Shown here: positions 1 to 7,002 of the stretch, in pieces
How the letters are laid out: every line of letters begins with the position of its first letter
How positions within the stretch are numbered: the stretch's first letter is position 1
Assembly: GCA_934725835.1 (NCBI GenBank)
Contig: CAKVCR010000062.1
Coordinates: 1 to 12,008 of the forward strand
DNA from: an uncultured Odoribacter sp.
GTDB lineage: Bacteria > Bacteroidota > Bacteroidia > Bacteroidales > Marinifilaceae
Direction of reading: 5' to 3'
DNA: 12,008 nucleotides
Position numbers and translations under genes: made by a program
The notes under the pieces: model-generated
What the model saw: only the letters and a program-made list of their open reading frames with translations
What the model was told of the DNA's origin: nothing
The model's database searches: none

Positions 1-1
1 T

Positions 2-502
2 TTTGTCATTTCAGAAAAAAGCATCGGTTGTGACGGAGTGCTCCGTTTTTATGCAAATAATGAAAGTGTATGTGATGAAAATTTTGAAAATGCCTTTATT
101 GAACATTGCCAATGGACATCCAAAGCCGCACGCCCATATGTGGTGACCTCAGCACCGGAGTTAGTAGCACGTCTGCACGACGGACAACACACCATCAAGG
201 GTGTAACGTTAACAGCTGTCGGTTTTTATGGCCCACAGGGACGCGTACTTCGTCTTCCATTAGCCATGCCGAATATAAACGACCGGATTACAGCCTTCCA
301 TTATGACGGCTATAAGGTGACCAACTATGAAATGGAAAGTGCTGCCATCACCGGACTTGCCAACTTACTGGGACATCACGCAGCTACGATATGTCTGATT
401 ATCGCTAACCGTATGACAGGCGATGCCTCATCTGATTACTATGGATATATGAAACAACTGGTCAACTATGTGTTGGAACATCTGGCAATGAGTAATAAAT
501 AA
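2..502 (+). CDS. udp: Uridine phosphorylase, C-terminal part (5' end outside window)
   Basis: This nucleoside phosphorylase (NP-I family) would split uridine with phosphate into uracil and ribose-1-phosphate for cytosolic pyrimidine salvage. The frame is open from base 2 with no stop, so the GTG at 38 is an internal valine codon and the N-terminal third or more is missing. About 166 residues are visible. The best marker is the NYEMES segment near base 325, the nucleoside-binding Met-Glu motif of uridine phosphorylases, followed by an ANR segment (Udp of E. coli has VNR) near the C-terminus. The FYGPQGR stretch lies where E. coli Udp carries its uracil-binding Gln and Arg. The stop at 500-502 is 22 bases before the DUF4293 gene with no terminator between them, so the two may be cotranscribed. 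A related purine or generic nucleoside phosphorylase is less likely. Confidence 0.85.
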   Translation, partial: FVISEKSIGCDGVLRFYANNESVCDENFENAFIEHCQWTSKAARPYVVTSAPELVARLHDGQHTIKGVTLTAVGFYGPQGRVLRLPLAMPNINDRITAFHYDGYKVTNYEMESAAITGLANLLGHHAATICLIIANRMTGDASSDYYGYMKQLVNYVLEHLAMSNK

Positions 503-524
503 TAAAGTAAAATATAACGTAAAG

Positions 525-1013
525 ATGATTCAGAGAATTCAAACTATTTTTCTACTATGCACGGCTATCGTAGCCTGTCTGATGTTTTTCATGCCTGCAG
601 CAACAATTGTTGTTCCCGGACAAGGAGTGTATGAATTTTACTCTAGTTCTGTCAAAGTGCTTGGCAACCAACCGGAACACTACATGGCGACCAACTGGAC
701 TTCGTTAATACTGAACATTCTGATAATCGTATTGGCGATTATTACCATTTTCGCTCGCAAGCCAAAAACGAAAAGTGCAAAACCAAGTTTGTTGCTACAA
801 CTTCGCCTATGTTTTGTAAATATTGTATTCATGTTGGGTATGGTCGTTTTGATGTGGCTGCAAATACGAAATATTGCCAATGACTTACAAGCTGAATGGA
901 ACGTAAATACCGGATTCATATTCCCGGTGGTGGGCATTGTCCTGACCTGGCTGGCAATAAGAGGTATCGTAAAAGATATCACTTTATTGAAATCATACGA
1001 CCGTATACGCTAA
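525..1013 (+). CDS. DUF4293 family four-helix inner-membrane protein
   Basis: The product is 162 residues with four predicted membrane helices at about 7-26, 59-77, 92-113 and 130-149. A soluble loop of about 30 residues lies between helices 1 and 2, and a basic, lysine-rich segment lies before helix 3. The N-terminus (MIQRIQT) and the C-terminal charged tail ending LLKSYDRIR are the marks of DUF4293, a family I know from Bacteroidetes with no assigned function. The ATG at 525 gives the canonical family N-terminus. It lies 22 bases after the uridine phosphorylase stop and 53 bases before the dipeptidase gene. No catalytic motif is visible and no function is proposed. Confidence 0.85.
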   Translation: MIQRIQTIFLLCTAIVACLMFFMPAATIVVPGQGVYEFYSSSVKVLGNQPEHYMATNWTSLILNILIIVLAIITIFARKPKTKSAKPSLLLQLRLCFVNIVFMLGMVVLMWLQIRNIANDLQAEWNVNTGFIFPVVGIVLTWLAIRGIVKDITLLKSYDRIR

Positions 1014-1066
1014 AGGCATGGAATTATAACATAAATGATAATTTTTATAAACTAACTTGATAAATT

Positions 1067-2761
1067 ATGCGTAAAATCTATTTAATCTTGGCAATGCTGA
1101 CTATCGCCGGAGTGGCAAAAGTAACAGCATGTACCAACTTCCTTCTGACAAGAGGAGCAACAAAAGACGGTTCTACAATGGTAACTTATTCGGCAGACTC
1201 GCACGTACTGTACGGCGAGTTGTATCATTGGCCTGCAGGGAATTGGCCTGCCGGAACGATGATGGACATCTACGAATGGGATACCGGTAAATATATGGGC
1301 AAAATTGCTCAGGCAGCACAGACATACAACGTTGTCGGCAATATGAACGAACACCAATTAGCCATCGGAGAAACCACATTCGGCGGTCGTTCTGAATTGG
1401 AATCTCAGTCGGGAGCAATTATGGACTATGGCAGTTTAATCTACACTACACTTCAACGTGCGAAGACAGCTCGCGAAGCAATCGTAGTGATGACTGATTT
1501 AGTTGCCCAATACGGATATGCCAGCTCCGGAGAATCATTCTCAATCATAGACCCCAACGAAGTGTGGGTACTTGAAATGATTGGTAAAGGAGAAGGCGAA
1601 AAAGGAGCTGTTTGGGTAGCCCGCATGGTACCGGACGGATATGTGTGCGCACATGCCAATCAAGCTCGCATCACCACTTTCCCGATGAGCGGAAAGACAT
1701 CTATCTCTTCGGACAAAATGAAAAAAATCTATGACAAAGAGGTGACTACCGTATACTCCAAAGACGTAATTGCTTTTGCAAAACAAAAAGGTTTCTACCC
1801 TCAAGATGGTAAAAACTCCGACTTCAGTTTTTCAGACACCTACGCTCCGGTGGACTTTAGTGGCGCACGTGCATGCGAAATCCGCGTATGGGCATTTTTC
1901 AATGCCGTAAATCCGGACATGGCACAATATTGGGATTATGCAAAAGGAAAAATTGAGCGCGATGCAAAAGGATATGCCACTAACCGCATGCCATTATGGG
2001 TGAAACCAAGCCACAAAGTGGATGTATTGGAAGTGATGGACTTTATGCGCGACCACCTGGAAGGTACAGAATTGGATATGAGCAAAGATCCGGGAGCCGG
2101 ACCATACGAGTGTCCTTATCGCTGGCGTCCTATGAGCTTTAAAGTAGATGGTAAAGAGTATGTACACGAACGTGCAACAGCAACACAGCAGACAGGATTT
2201 ACTTTTGTAGCACAATGCCGCAGCTGGTTACCCAACGCTGTAGGCGGAATCATCTGGTTCGGCGTTGATGATGCAGCAAGTACTGTATATTTCCCGATGT
2301 ACAGCTGTGCAACTCGCGTGCCTCATTCATTTGCAGAAGGCAATGGCAGCATGATGGAATTCACAAATGAAGCAGCTTTCTGGGTGTTCAATCAAGTAAC
2401 AAATTTTGCATACACACGCTACAATGCTATCCATCCGGAAATCCGTGCAAAACAAAAAGCATTGGAAACCCAATATGTGGAAAATGTAAAATTAATCGAT
2501 GCCGGAGCTGCTGATATGTATGCAAAAGATCCGGAAGGAACAGTTCAATTCCTGACTGACTTTTCATGCAATACAGGCGACCGCCTGACTGCAGACTGGA
2601 GAAACTTCTACGGCTACTTATTCTGCCGTTTCATGGATGGCAACATCAAAACGGCTGTACCGGGAGAAAAGAATCCGAAAGTTGAACAGCCGGCCTTACC
2701 GGAATGGTATTTGCGTTCTATCATCGAAAAGGCAGGAGACAAATTACAAGTTATTAAATAA
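1067..2761 (+). CDS. Secreted C69-family dipeptidase (PepD-like, N-terminal nucleophile hydrolase)
   Basis: This 564-residue protein belongs to peptidase family C69, dipeptidases of the N-terminal nucleophile fold that use a Cys freed at the mature N-terminus. Residues 1-21 form a signal peptide (MRK, then a hydrophobic core, ending VTA). Cys22 follows at once in CTNFLLTRGATKDGST, which matches the family's active-site start (CT, then GxxATxDGST-like). Signal peptidase I cleavage after Ala21 would expose Cys22 as the nucleophile. The conserved block with YHWPAGNWPAG and YEWDTGKY follows, typical of the Bacteroidetes members. It probably acts in the periplasm or beyond, releasing amino acids from short peptides; the exact substrate cannot be read from sequence. 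VTAC also fits a lipobox, so automated tools may call it a lipoprotein. The tpx gene starts 20 bases after its stop, suggesting joint transcription. Confidence 0.88.
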   Translation: MRKIYLILAMLTIAGVAKVTACTNFLLTRGATKDGSTMVTYSADSHVLYGELYHWPAGNWPAGTMMDIYEWDTGKYMGKIAQAAQTYNVVGNMNEHQLAIGETTFGGRSELESQSGAIMDYGSLIYTTLQRAKTAREAIVVMTDLVAQYGYASSGESFSIIDPNEVWVLEMIGKGEGEKGAVWVARMVPDGYVCAHANQARITTFPMSGKTSISSDKMKKIYDKEVTTVYSKDVIAFAKQKGFYPQDGKNSDFSFSDTYAPVDFSGARACEIRVWAFFNAVNPDMAQYWDYAKGKIERDAKGYATNRMPLWVKPSHKVDVLEVMDFMRDHLEGTELDMSKDPGAGPYECPYRWRPMSFKVDGKEYVHERATATQQTGFTFVAQCRSWLPNAVGGIIWFGVDDAASTVYFPMYSCATRVPHSFAEGNGSMMEFTNEAAFWVFNQVTNFAYTRYNAIHPEIRAKQKALETQYVENVKLIDAGAADMYAKDPEGTVQFLTDFSCNTGDRLTADWRNFYGYLFCRFMDGNIKTAVPGEKNPKVEQPALPEWYLRSIIEKAGDKLQVIK

Positions 2762-2781
2762 CCTCTTATAAGGCGAATAAT

Positions 2782-3279
2782 ATGGCAACAGTAACTTTAG
2801 CAGGGAATGCCTTTAAAGTAAATGGAGAATTCCTCAAATCAGGTGCACAAGCGCCTAATTTCACTTTAGTAAAAAGCGACTTAAGCGAATTGTCTTTGAA
2901 TAGTCTAAAGGGGAAAAAAGTTGTATTAAACATTTTCCCGAGCTTGGATACGGCAGTATGCGCTACCTCTGTGAGAAAATTCAACGAAATGGCTGCAAAA
3001 TTGAACAATACTGTAGTATTGGCTATTTCCAAGGACCTCCCTTTTGCACATGGACGTTTTTGCACCACAGAAGGCATCGAAAATGTAATTACTCTGTCCG
3101 CATTCCGCAATACCACTTTTGGAGAGGACTATGGTGTAGCATTAGCAGAAGGGCCATTAGCCGGTTTGTTTGCACGTGCCGTTGTCGTTTTGGACGAAAA
3201 CGGCAAAGTAATCCATTCACAACTGGTACCTGAAATCACCACAGAACCGGATTATAAAAGTGCACTGGCTGCAATTTAA
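2782..3279 (+). CDS. tpx: Thiol peroxidase Tpx (atypical 2-Cys peroxiredoxin)
   Basis: Tpx reduces hydrogen peroxide and alkyl hydroperoxides, forming an intramolecular disulfide that thioredoxin reduces. The 165-residue length is normal for the family. The peroxidatic Cys60 sits in FPSLDTAVC and the resolving Cys94 in GRFC; the spacing of 34 residues matches E. coli Tpx. The segments SVRKFN, DLPFAHGRFC, NVITLSAFR and EITTEPDYKSAL are also close to E. coli Tpx. There is no signal peptide, so it is cytosolic. The start ATG at 2782 is preceded by AAGG at 2770-2773, a possible weak ribosome site, and lies 20 bases after the dipeptidase stop. Its stop is 3 bases from that of the convergent ttcA gene, and its apparent terminator lies inside ttcA at 3397-3425. 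Confidence 0.96.
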   Translation: MATVTLAGNAFKVNGEFLKSGAQAPNFTLVKSDLSELSLNSLKGKKVVLNIFPSLDTAVCATSVRKFNEMAAKLNNTVVLAISKDLPFAHGRFCTTEGIENVITLSAFRNTTFGEDYGVALAEGPLAGLFARAVVVLDENGKVIHSQLVPEITTEPDYKSALAAI

Positions 3280-3282
3280 GCT

Positions 3283-4017
3283 TTATGGCAAATATTCCTT
3301 TTGAATATTTTTCATTGCAGCAAACAAATTGCCGCGCACATGGGGTGACAATGCCTCCATTTTATCTATAATCGATGCAATAGCATGACGATTTGTGGCT
3401 TGCTCGTAAGGGCAAGCCTTTTTTTGTTGCTTAAAATTACGGAATGCCGCATATTGCTTCGTTTCATCATTGGTAATATAGATTAGTGGACGAATCAAAG
3501 TGAAAGTATTGTCAAACATGGCCAATCGTGGCGGCATGCTGGCAATTGTACCATTAAACATCATACTCATCAACAAACTTTCGATTGCATCATCCCGATG
3601 ATGTCCAAGAGCCAATTTATTACATTTTTGCTCTTTCGCAATTTCAAAAAGCATTTTACGACGATTCCACGAACAGACAAAACAGGCCGGCTTACCGGAT
3701 TCTTCCCTTACTGTAGCGCAAATAGTGCACGATACTAAAGGAATACCCAATTCTTCGCAAAAAGCAGCAATATATTCGGCATCGACTTCATAAGCCACAT
3801 TCTCCACTGCAATATGTGCTGCCACTACCGAATAATCCTGTTTAGGATCACGTGCACGAAGAGCTAATACTTCCAATAAAGCTAAAGAGTCTTTCCCCCC
3901 GGAAACTCCTACCAAAATCCGGTCTCCCGGTTCTATCAGGTTATAATCATAAATTGCTTTGCCGGTCTTCCGGAAAAATTCCCGCATAAAAATCTTTTCT
4001 CTCTTCTTTGCATCCAT
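3283..4017 (-). CDS. ttcA: TtcA-type tRNA 2-thiocytidine biosynthesis protein (PP-loop ATPase)
   Basis: TtcA adenylates C32 of certain tRNAs and installs sulfur using ATP and an iron-sulfur cluster. The product carries the PP-loop SGGKDS, a CFVC pair followed by SWNRRK (E. coli has CSLCSRLRR), the block LGHHRDD, then MPPRL and IRPL, and a third Cys in ACPYE. E. coli TtcA has a PCNLC motif there; only one Cys of it remains. In numbering from the farthest upstream ATG (4053), SGGKDS is 51-56, the cysteines are 124, 127 and 214, and LGHHRDD is 149-155, so the three presumed cluster ligands are kept. I chose the ATG at 4017 because a promoter -7 element lies over 4041-4048; ATGs at 4053, 4023 and 3987 are alternatives, and homology to E. 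coli TtcA starts near 3987. It is transcribed divergently from pstS and converges on tpx. Confidence 0.87.
   Translation of the reverse strand: MDAKKREKIFMREFFRKTGKAIYDYNLIEPGDRILVGVSGGKDSLALLEVLALRARDPKQDYSVVAAHIAVENVAYEVDAEYIAAFCEELGIPLVSCTICATVREESGKPACFVCSWNRRKMLFEIAKEQKCNKLALGHHRDDAIESLLMSMMFNGTIASMPPRLAMFDNTFTLIRPLIYITNDETKQYAAFRNFKQQKKACPYEQATNRHAIASIIDKMEALSPHVRGNLFAAMKNIQKEYLP
3397..3425 (+). terminator. Rho-independent terminator for the tpx transcript, inside ttcA
   Basis: Read on the plus strand, GGCTTGC (3397-3403) pairs with GCAAGCC (3412-3418). The stem extends inward by T3404-G3411 and C3405-G3410, giving nine pairs closed by a GTAA loop, which is a GNRA tetraloop as RNA. Seven T residues follow at 3419-3425. 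This lies 118 bases after the tpx stop, in antisense within the ttcA coding region. On the minus strand the hairpin is preceded by A residues and followed by no T tract, so it should stop only plus-strand transcripts. The structure is seen directly; its use as the tpx terminator is inferred. Confidence 0.75.
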
Positions 4018-4040
4018 AATCATATTTGTATTAAAGCGGG

Positions 4041-4071
4041 CAAATGTAATCATTTTTCACGCTGAAACACA
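4041..4071 (-). promoter_or_regulatory. Bacteroides-type promoter for ttcA
   Basis: On the minus strand, TACATTTG (4048 down to 4041) is a full match to the Bacteroides -7 element TAnnTTTG. Nineteen bases upstream is TGTG (4071 down to 4068), one mismatch from the -33 element TTTG. Transcription should begin near 4034-4037. This puts the ATG at 4053 upstream of the transcript and favours a start at 4023, 4017 or 3987. Confidence 0.6.
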
Positions 4072-4082
4072 CGGATATTAGA

Positions 4083-4111
4083 CGTAACATTTTTGTAATA
4101 TTTCTGTAACA
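4083..4111 (+). promoter_or_regulatory. Candidate PHO box: three 11-base-spaced PhoB half-sites upstream of pstS
   Basis: CGTAACA (4083-4089), TGTAATA (4094-4100) and TGTAACA (4105-4111) recur with an exact 11-base period, separated by TTTT and TTTC. PhoB-type regulators bind tandem 7-base direct repeats (CTGTCAT-like in E. coli) with 4-base spacers, one per helical turn, so both layout and core resemble a PHO box. It ends 44 bases before the pstS ATG and covers the place where a -33 element would sit, as expected for an activator that replaces it. A further CTGTAATA lies out of phase at 4129-4136. PhoB and PhoR are encoded downstream in the same cluster. Binding is inferred. Confidence 0.65.
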
Positions 4112-4131
4112 ACCAAATAACAAGTGGTCTG

Positions 4132-4139
4132 TAATATTG
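4132..4139 (+). promoter_or_regulatory. Probable -7 element of the pst promoter
   Basis: TAATATTG differs at one base from the Bacteroides -7 consensus TAnnTTTG. No TTTG is present about 19-21 bases upstream; the last PHO half-site (4105-4111) occupies that position, which is the pattern of an activator-dependent promoter. Transcription would start near 4144-4147, leaving a leader of only about 10 bases before the ATG at 4155. Confidence 0.45.
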
Positions 4140-4154
4140 CAGTGTGAAATTATA

Positions 4155-5222
4155 ATGCAAATGAAGATGAAGAAATTATTAATTTTAGTATTGGCAATCA
4201 GCCTCGCTGCTTGTGGAAATTCAAAAAAGAAAAACACACAAGTCACAAGCAACATAACCCTCACCGCAGCCGGAGCAACATTCCCTCTTCCCTATTATAA
4301 TCTGGCTTTTAAAAACTACAAAGATTCCACAGGGGTATCCATCACTTACGGAGGCATCGGCAGCGGCGGCGGTATCCGCAGTCTAAAAGACAAAATTGTA
4401 GATTTCGGTGGTAGCGATGCTTACTTAAGCGATACTGAATTGACAGAGATGCCTGCTGAAGTAGTACATATACCGACCTGTATGGGAGCTGTCGTATTAG
4501 CCTATAATCTACCTGAAGTGAAGGAATTAAAATTGACTCCGGATATCGTTGCCGATATTTTCTTAGGCAAAATCACCCGCTGGAATGACAATCGTCTACA
4601 GACAGTAAATGAAGGAGTAGTTCTTCCAGATAAAGCTATCAATCCTGTATACCGTTCTGACGGTAGTGGTACAACATTCGTATTCAGCGACTATCTGACA
4701 AAAGTAAGTGCAGAATGGAGCGATAAAGTCGGCACTGGTAAATCTTTAAAATGGCCGGCCGGTTTAGCTGCCAAAGGGAATCCCGGAGTCGCAGGAACAA
4801 TCAGTCAGACTCCAGGAGCCATCGGCTACATTGGTTCTGAATATGCATTTGCTTTGAATATTCCGACAGCAAAACTACAAAACCTCAGTGGTAATTTTAT
4901 CACTCCATCAACGCAAAGTATTTCTGCGGCTGCCAACGAAATTCCTGCAGACACTCGAACAATGGTAACCAATTCTAAAGCAGCAGATGCTTATCCAATC
5001 AGTTGCTTCACCTGGCTTATTCTCTACAAAGAGCAAGCATATGGAGAACGCACAGCAAAACAAGCCGAAGCTACTATTCAATTATTGGATTGGATGATAA
5101 ATCCGCAGGCACAAGAACTGACAACACATGTCCATTATTCACCACTACCAGCTTCTGCAGTGGCAAGTGCTAAAAATCTGCTAAGAAGTATCACTTACAA
5201 AGGAGAACCTATCTTGAAATAA
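4155..5222 (+). CDS. pstS: PstS, periplasmic phosphate-binding lipoprotein
   Basis: PstS binds inorganic phosphate outside the inner membrane and delivers it to the PstCA channel. Counting from the ATG at 4155 (355 residues), residues 1-19 are a lipoprotein signal with lipobox LAAC and lipidated Cys20. The lysine-rich segment after it has no acidic stretch, so a surface-export signal is not evident and a periplasm-facing anchor is likely. The phosphate-binding motifs are AGATFP (39-44), GSGGG (69-73), DFGGSD (83-88) and RSDGSGTT (167-174). The frame extends up to a TTG at 4137, but this overlaps the -7 element and adds an uncharged leader, so I reject it; ATGs at 4161 and 4167 are possible. 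It heads the pst-pho cluster behind the candidate PHO box. The gap to pstC is 33 bases with no clear terminator. Confidence 0.95.
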   Translation: MQMKMKKLLILVLAISLAACGNSKKKNTQVTSNITLTAAGATFPLPYYNLAFKNYKDSTGVSITYGGIGSGGGIRSLKDKIVDFGGSDAYLSDTELTEMPAEVVHIPTCMGAVVLAYNLPEVKELKLTPDIVADIFLGKITRWNDNRLQTVNEGVVLPDKAINPVYRSDGSGTTFVFSDYLTKVSAEWSDKVGTGKSLKWPAGLAAKGNPGVAGTISQTPGAIGYIGSEYAFALNIPTAKLQNLSGNFITPSTQSISAAANEIPADTRTMVTNSKAADAYPISCFTWLILYKEQAYGERTAKQAEATIQLLDWMINPQAQELTTHVHYSPLPASAVASAKNLLRSITYKGEPILK

Positions 5223-5255
5223 AACTACTTTATATTGCTTTAAGCACCTATTGTC

Positions 5256-6107
5256 ATGCGTGATTTTATCTTCAAACGGCTATTATTCCTTTGTGCGCTA
5301 CTCATATTATTGATATGTGGAGGAATGGTGTATTCACTTGTCAATGGTGCCATGCCAGCCTTTGAGACCTTTGGTTTCTTCAACTTTGTGAGTTCTCCCG
5401 AATGGAATCCGACAGCAGGCAACGAACATTATGGAGCACTGGCATTCATCGTCGGAACCATCATGACATCCTTTTTGGCTTTGCTCATCTGTATTCCGTT
5501 TTCTTTACCGGTAGCTTTATTTACAGGAGAGTATTTCCATGGGACTCGTGCAGCTATCCTAATTGGCGCAGTCATTGATCTTTTAGCAGGAATTCCCTCC
5601 ATTGTTTATGGTCTATGGGGATTCTACACCTTGCGTCCCATCTTGATGGACATGAATCTATCTGAACAGGGATTCGGTATTTTAACCTCTGCAATTGTAT
5701 TGGCCATAATGATTATCCCTTATGCAGCCTCTTTGAGTTCTGAATTCATTTCCATGGTTCCTAAAGAGCTAAAAGAAGGAGCCTATAGCTTAGGCGGCAC
5801 CCGATCAGACGTTGTGCGCAGTGTCATTTTTCCCGTTTCCTGTTCCGGAATATTCGCCAGTTACATATTAGCGCTGGGTCGTGCCTTAGGCGAGACTATG
5901 GCAGTAACGATGCTAATAGGCAATACCAATAATCTACCTACCTCTCTAACGGCAACAGGTAACACAATGGCAAGTGTTATTGCCAACCAATTTGGCGAGG
6001 CAGACGGTTTGAAATTAAGTTCTCTCATTGCCATCGGTCTGTTACTATTTCTGATTACAGCCGTCATAAACTTTATTGGTAAGATGATTATGAAAAAACT
6101 GAGTTAA
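5256..6107 (+). CDS. pstC: PstC, phosphate ABC transporter permease
   Basis: PstC pairs with PstA to form the phosphate channel in the inner membrane. The 283-residue protein has an N-terminal helix at about 7-28, a periplasmic loop (about 30-60), and further helices spread over about 61-275. The cytoplasmic EAA loop, which contacts PstB, is visible as KEGAYSLGGTRSDVVRSVIFP (two adjoining parts, 173-193). The family motif RALGET (209-214) holds the Arg and Glu of the channel that are conserved in E. coli PstC. It is somewhat shorter than the E. coli protein (about 319 residues), mainly in loops. It lies between pstS and pstA; the pstA ATG follows its stop by 3 bases, indicating translational coupling. 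Confidence 0.95.
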   Translation: MRDFIFKRLLFLCALLILLICGGMVYSLVNGAMPAFETFGFFNFVSSPEWNPTAGNEHYGALAFIVGTIMTSFLALLICIPFSLPVALFTGEYFHGTRAAILIGAVIDLLAGIPSIVYGLWGFYTLRPILMDMNLSEQGFGILTSAIVLAIMIIPYAASLSSEFISMVPKELKEGAYSLGGTRSDVVRSVIFPVSCSGIFASYILALGRALGETMAVTMLIGNTNNLPTSLTATGNTMASVIANQFGEADGLKLSSLIAIGLLLFLITAVINFIGKMIMKKLS

Positions 6108-6110
6108 AGT

Positions 6111-6965
6111 ATGAATAACAGAATATTAAAAGACAGACTCTTCTTTTGGATGGTATGCATATTATCTTCAATGACAGCCATTCCCTTGATTGTAATCATT
6201 TGGGAAGTTGTCAAAAAAGGATACAGACAAATCAATCTCAGTTTCTTTTCAGAGACTGCTCCCAGCACCTTAGATGCCATGCTGGCCAAAAGCACGGGAG
6301 AACTTATTCCAGGAGGTATTGCCAATGGTATTACGGGAACTATACTTATGGTGACTATCGCAGCCATCATTGCGATTCCTATCGGTATTATGGGAGGTAT
6401 TTATTTGTCAGAAAAGCCTAAAGCAATATTCTCTCACATTGCTCGTTTCCTGACTGATTTACTGCAAGGGACTCCCTCTATCGTCATCGGTATCATCGCC
6501 TATGCATGGGTCGTAAAGCCACTAGGGAGCTATTCTGCATTGGCGGGTAGTATTGCGTTGGCAATTATGATGTTGCCCTTAATTATACGGTCTACAGAAG
6601 AAACGCTGAAAATGCTCCCCGGCAGTTTAAAAGAAGCCGGCCTTGCCTTAGGAGCCTCCTATACAGGCGTTGTGCTAAAAATATTAGTACCCGCTGCATT
6701 CGGAGGGCTCTTTACCGGCATCCTACTGGCAATTTCCCGAGTAATGGGCGAAACAGCACCACTAATGCTTACAGCACTGGGTAGCACAGTCATTAATTGG
6801 GATATCACCCATCCGACGAGTGCAGTTCCATTGCTTATCTGGGAATTCTATAACGACCCCAATCTGATTGATATGATATGGAGTTCATCGCTGTTTTTGC
6901 TCATGCTGATTCTAGTCTTAAACATCATCGCCAAAAACATCTCTAAAAAATGGAGAATCGAATAA
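6111..6965 (+). CDS. pstA: PstA, phosphate ABC transporter permease
   Basis: PstA is the second channel subunit of the phosphate importer. The 284 residues begin with a helix at about 11-31, then a periplasmic loop of about 40 residues, and about five more helices ending at about 258-276. The EAA loop begins at 173 (LKEAGLALGASYTG), and the channel motif RVMGETAP (210-217) corresponds to RALGET in PstC, as expected for paired paralogues. The QGTPSIVIG segment (119-127) parallels AGIPSIVYG of PstC (111-119), a family hallmark. The start is fixed by the 3-base spacing from pstC. pstB follows after 37 bases. Confidence 0.95.
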   Translation: MNNRILKDRLFFWMVCILSSMTAIPLIVIIWEVVKKGYRQINLSFFSETAPSTLDAMLAKSTGELIPGGIANGITGTILMVTIAAIIAIPIGIMGGIYLSEKPKAIFSHIARFLTDLLQGTPSIVIGIIAYAWVVKPLGSYSALAGSIALAIMMLPLIIRSTEETLKMLPGSLKEAGLALGASYTGVVLKILVPAAFGGLFTGILLAISRVMGETAPLMLTALGSTVINWDITHPTSAVPLLIWEFYNDPNLIDMIWSSSLFLLMLILVLNIIAKNISKKWRIE

Positions 6966-7002
6966 ACAGAAATAACAAATGCCAGACTTTACCATCTGAA
7001 CT

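Noticed and set aside
38..502. GTG at 38 as a true start of the first gene.
   Set aside because: The reading frame is open to the window edge and the visible part lacks the N-terminal phosphate-binding region of nucleoside phosphorylases, so the gene is cut by the window.
1022..1048. Inverted repeat AATTAT/ATAATT followed by T residues before the dipeptidase gene, a possible terminator for the DUF4293 gene.
   Set aside because: The stem has only six A-T pairs with a ten-base loop, too weak to support a terminator call in an AT-rich spacer.
1229..1258. A 15-base near-duplication in the dipeptidase gene encoding WPAGN-WPAGT.
   Set aside because: The doubled WPA pattern looks like a conserved feature of this C69 subfamily rather than a recent repeat, and two copies are too few for a repeat element.
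2766..3233. Long open frames overlapping tpx on both strands (116 codons minus, 91 codons plus).
   Set aside because: They lie over a clear tpx gene, resemble no family I know, and are explained by the codon pattern of tpx.
4137..4154. Extended pstS start at TTG 4137.
   Set aside because: It overlaps the probable -7 element and would add residues ahead of a normal lysine-rich lipoprotein signal; ATG 4155 gives a standard lipoprotein N-terminus.
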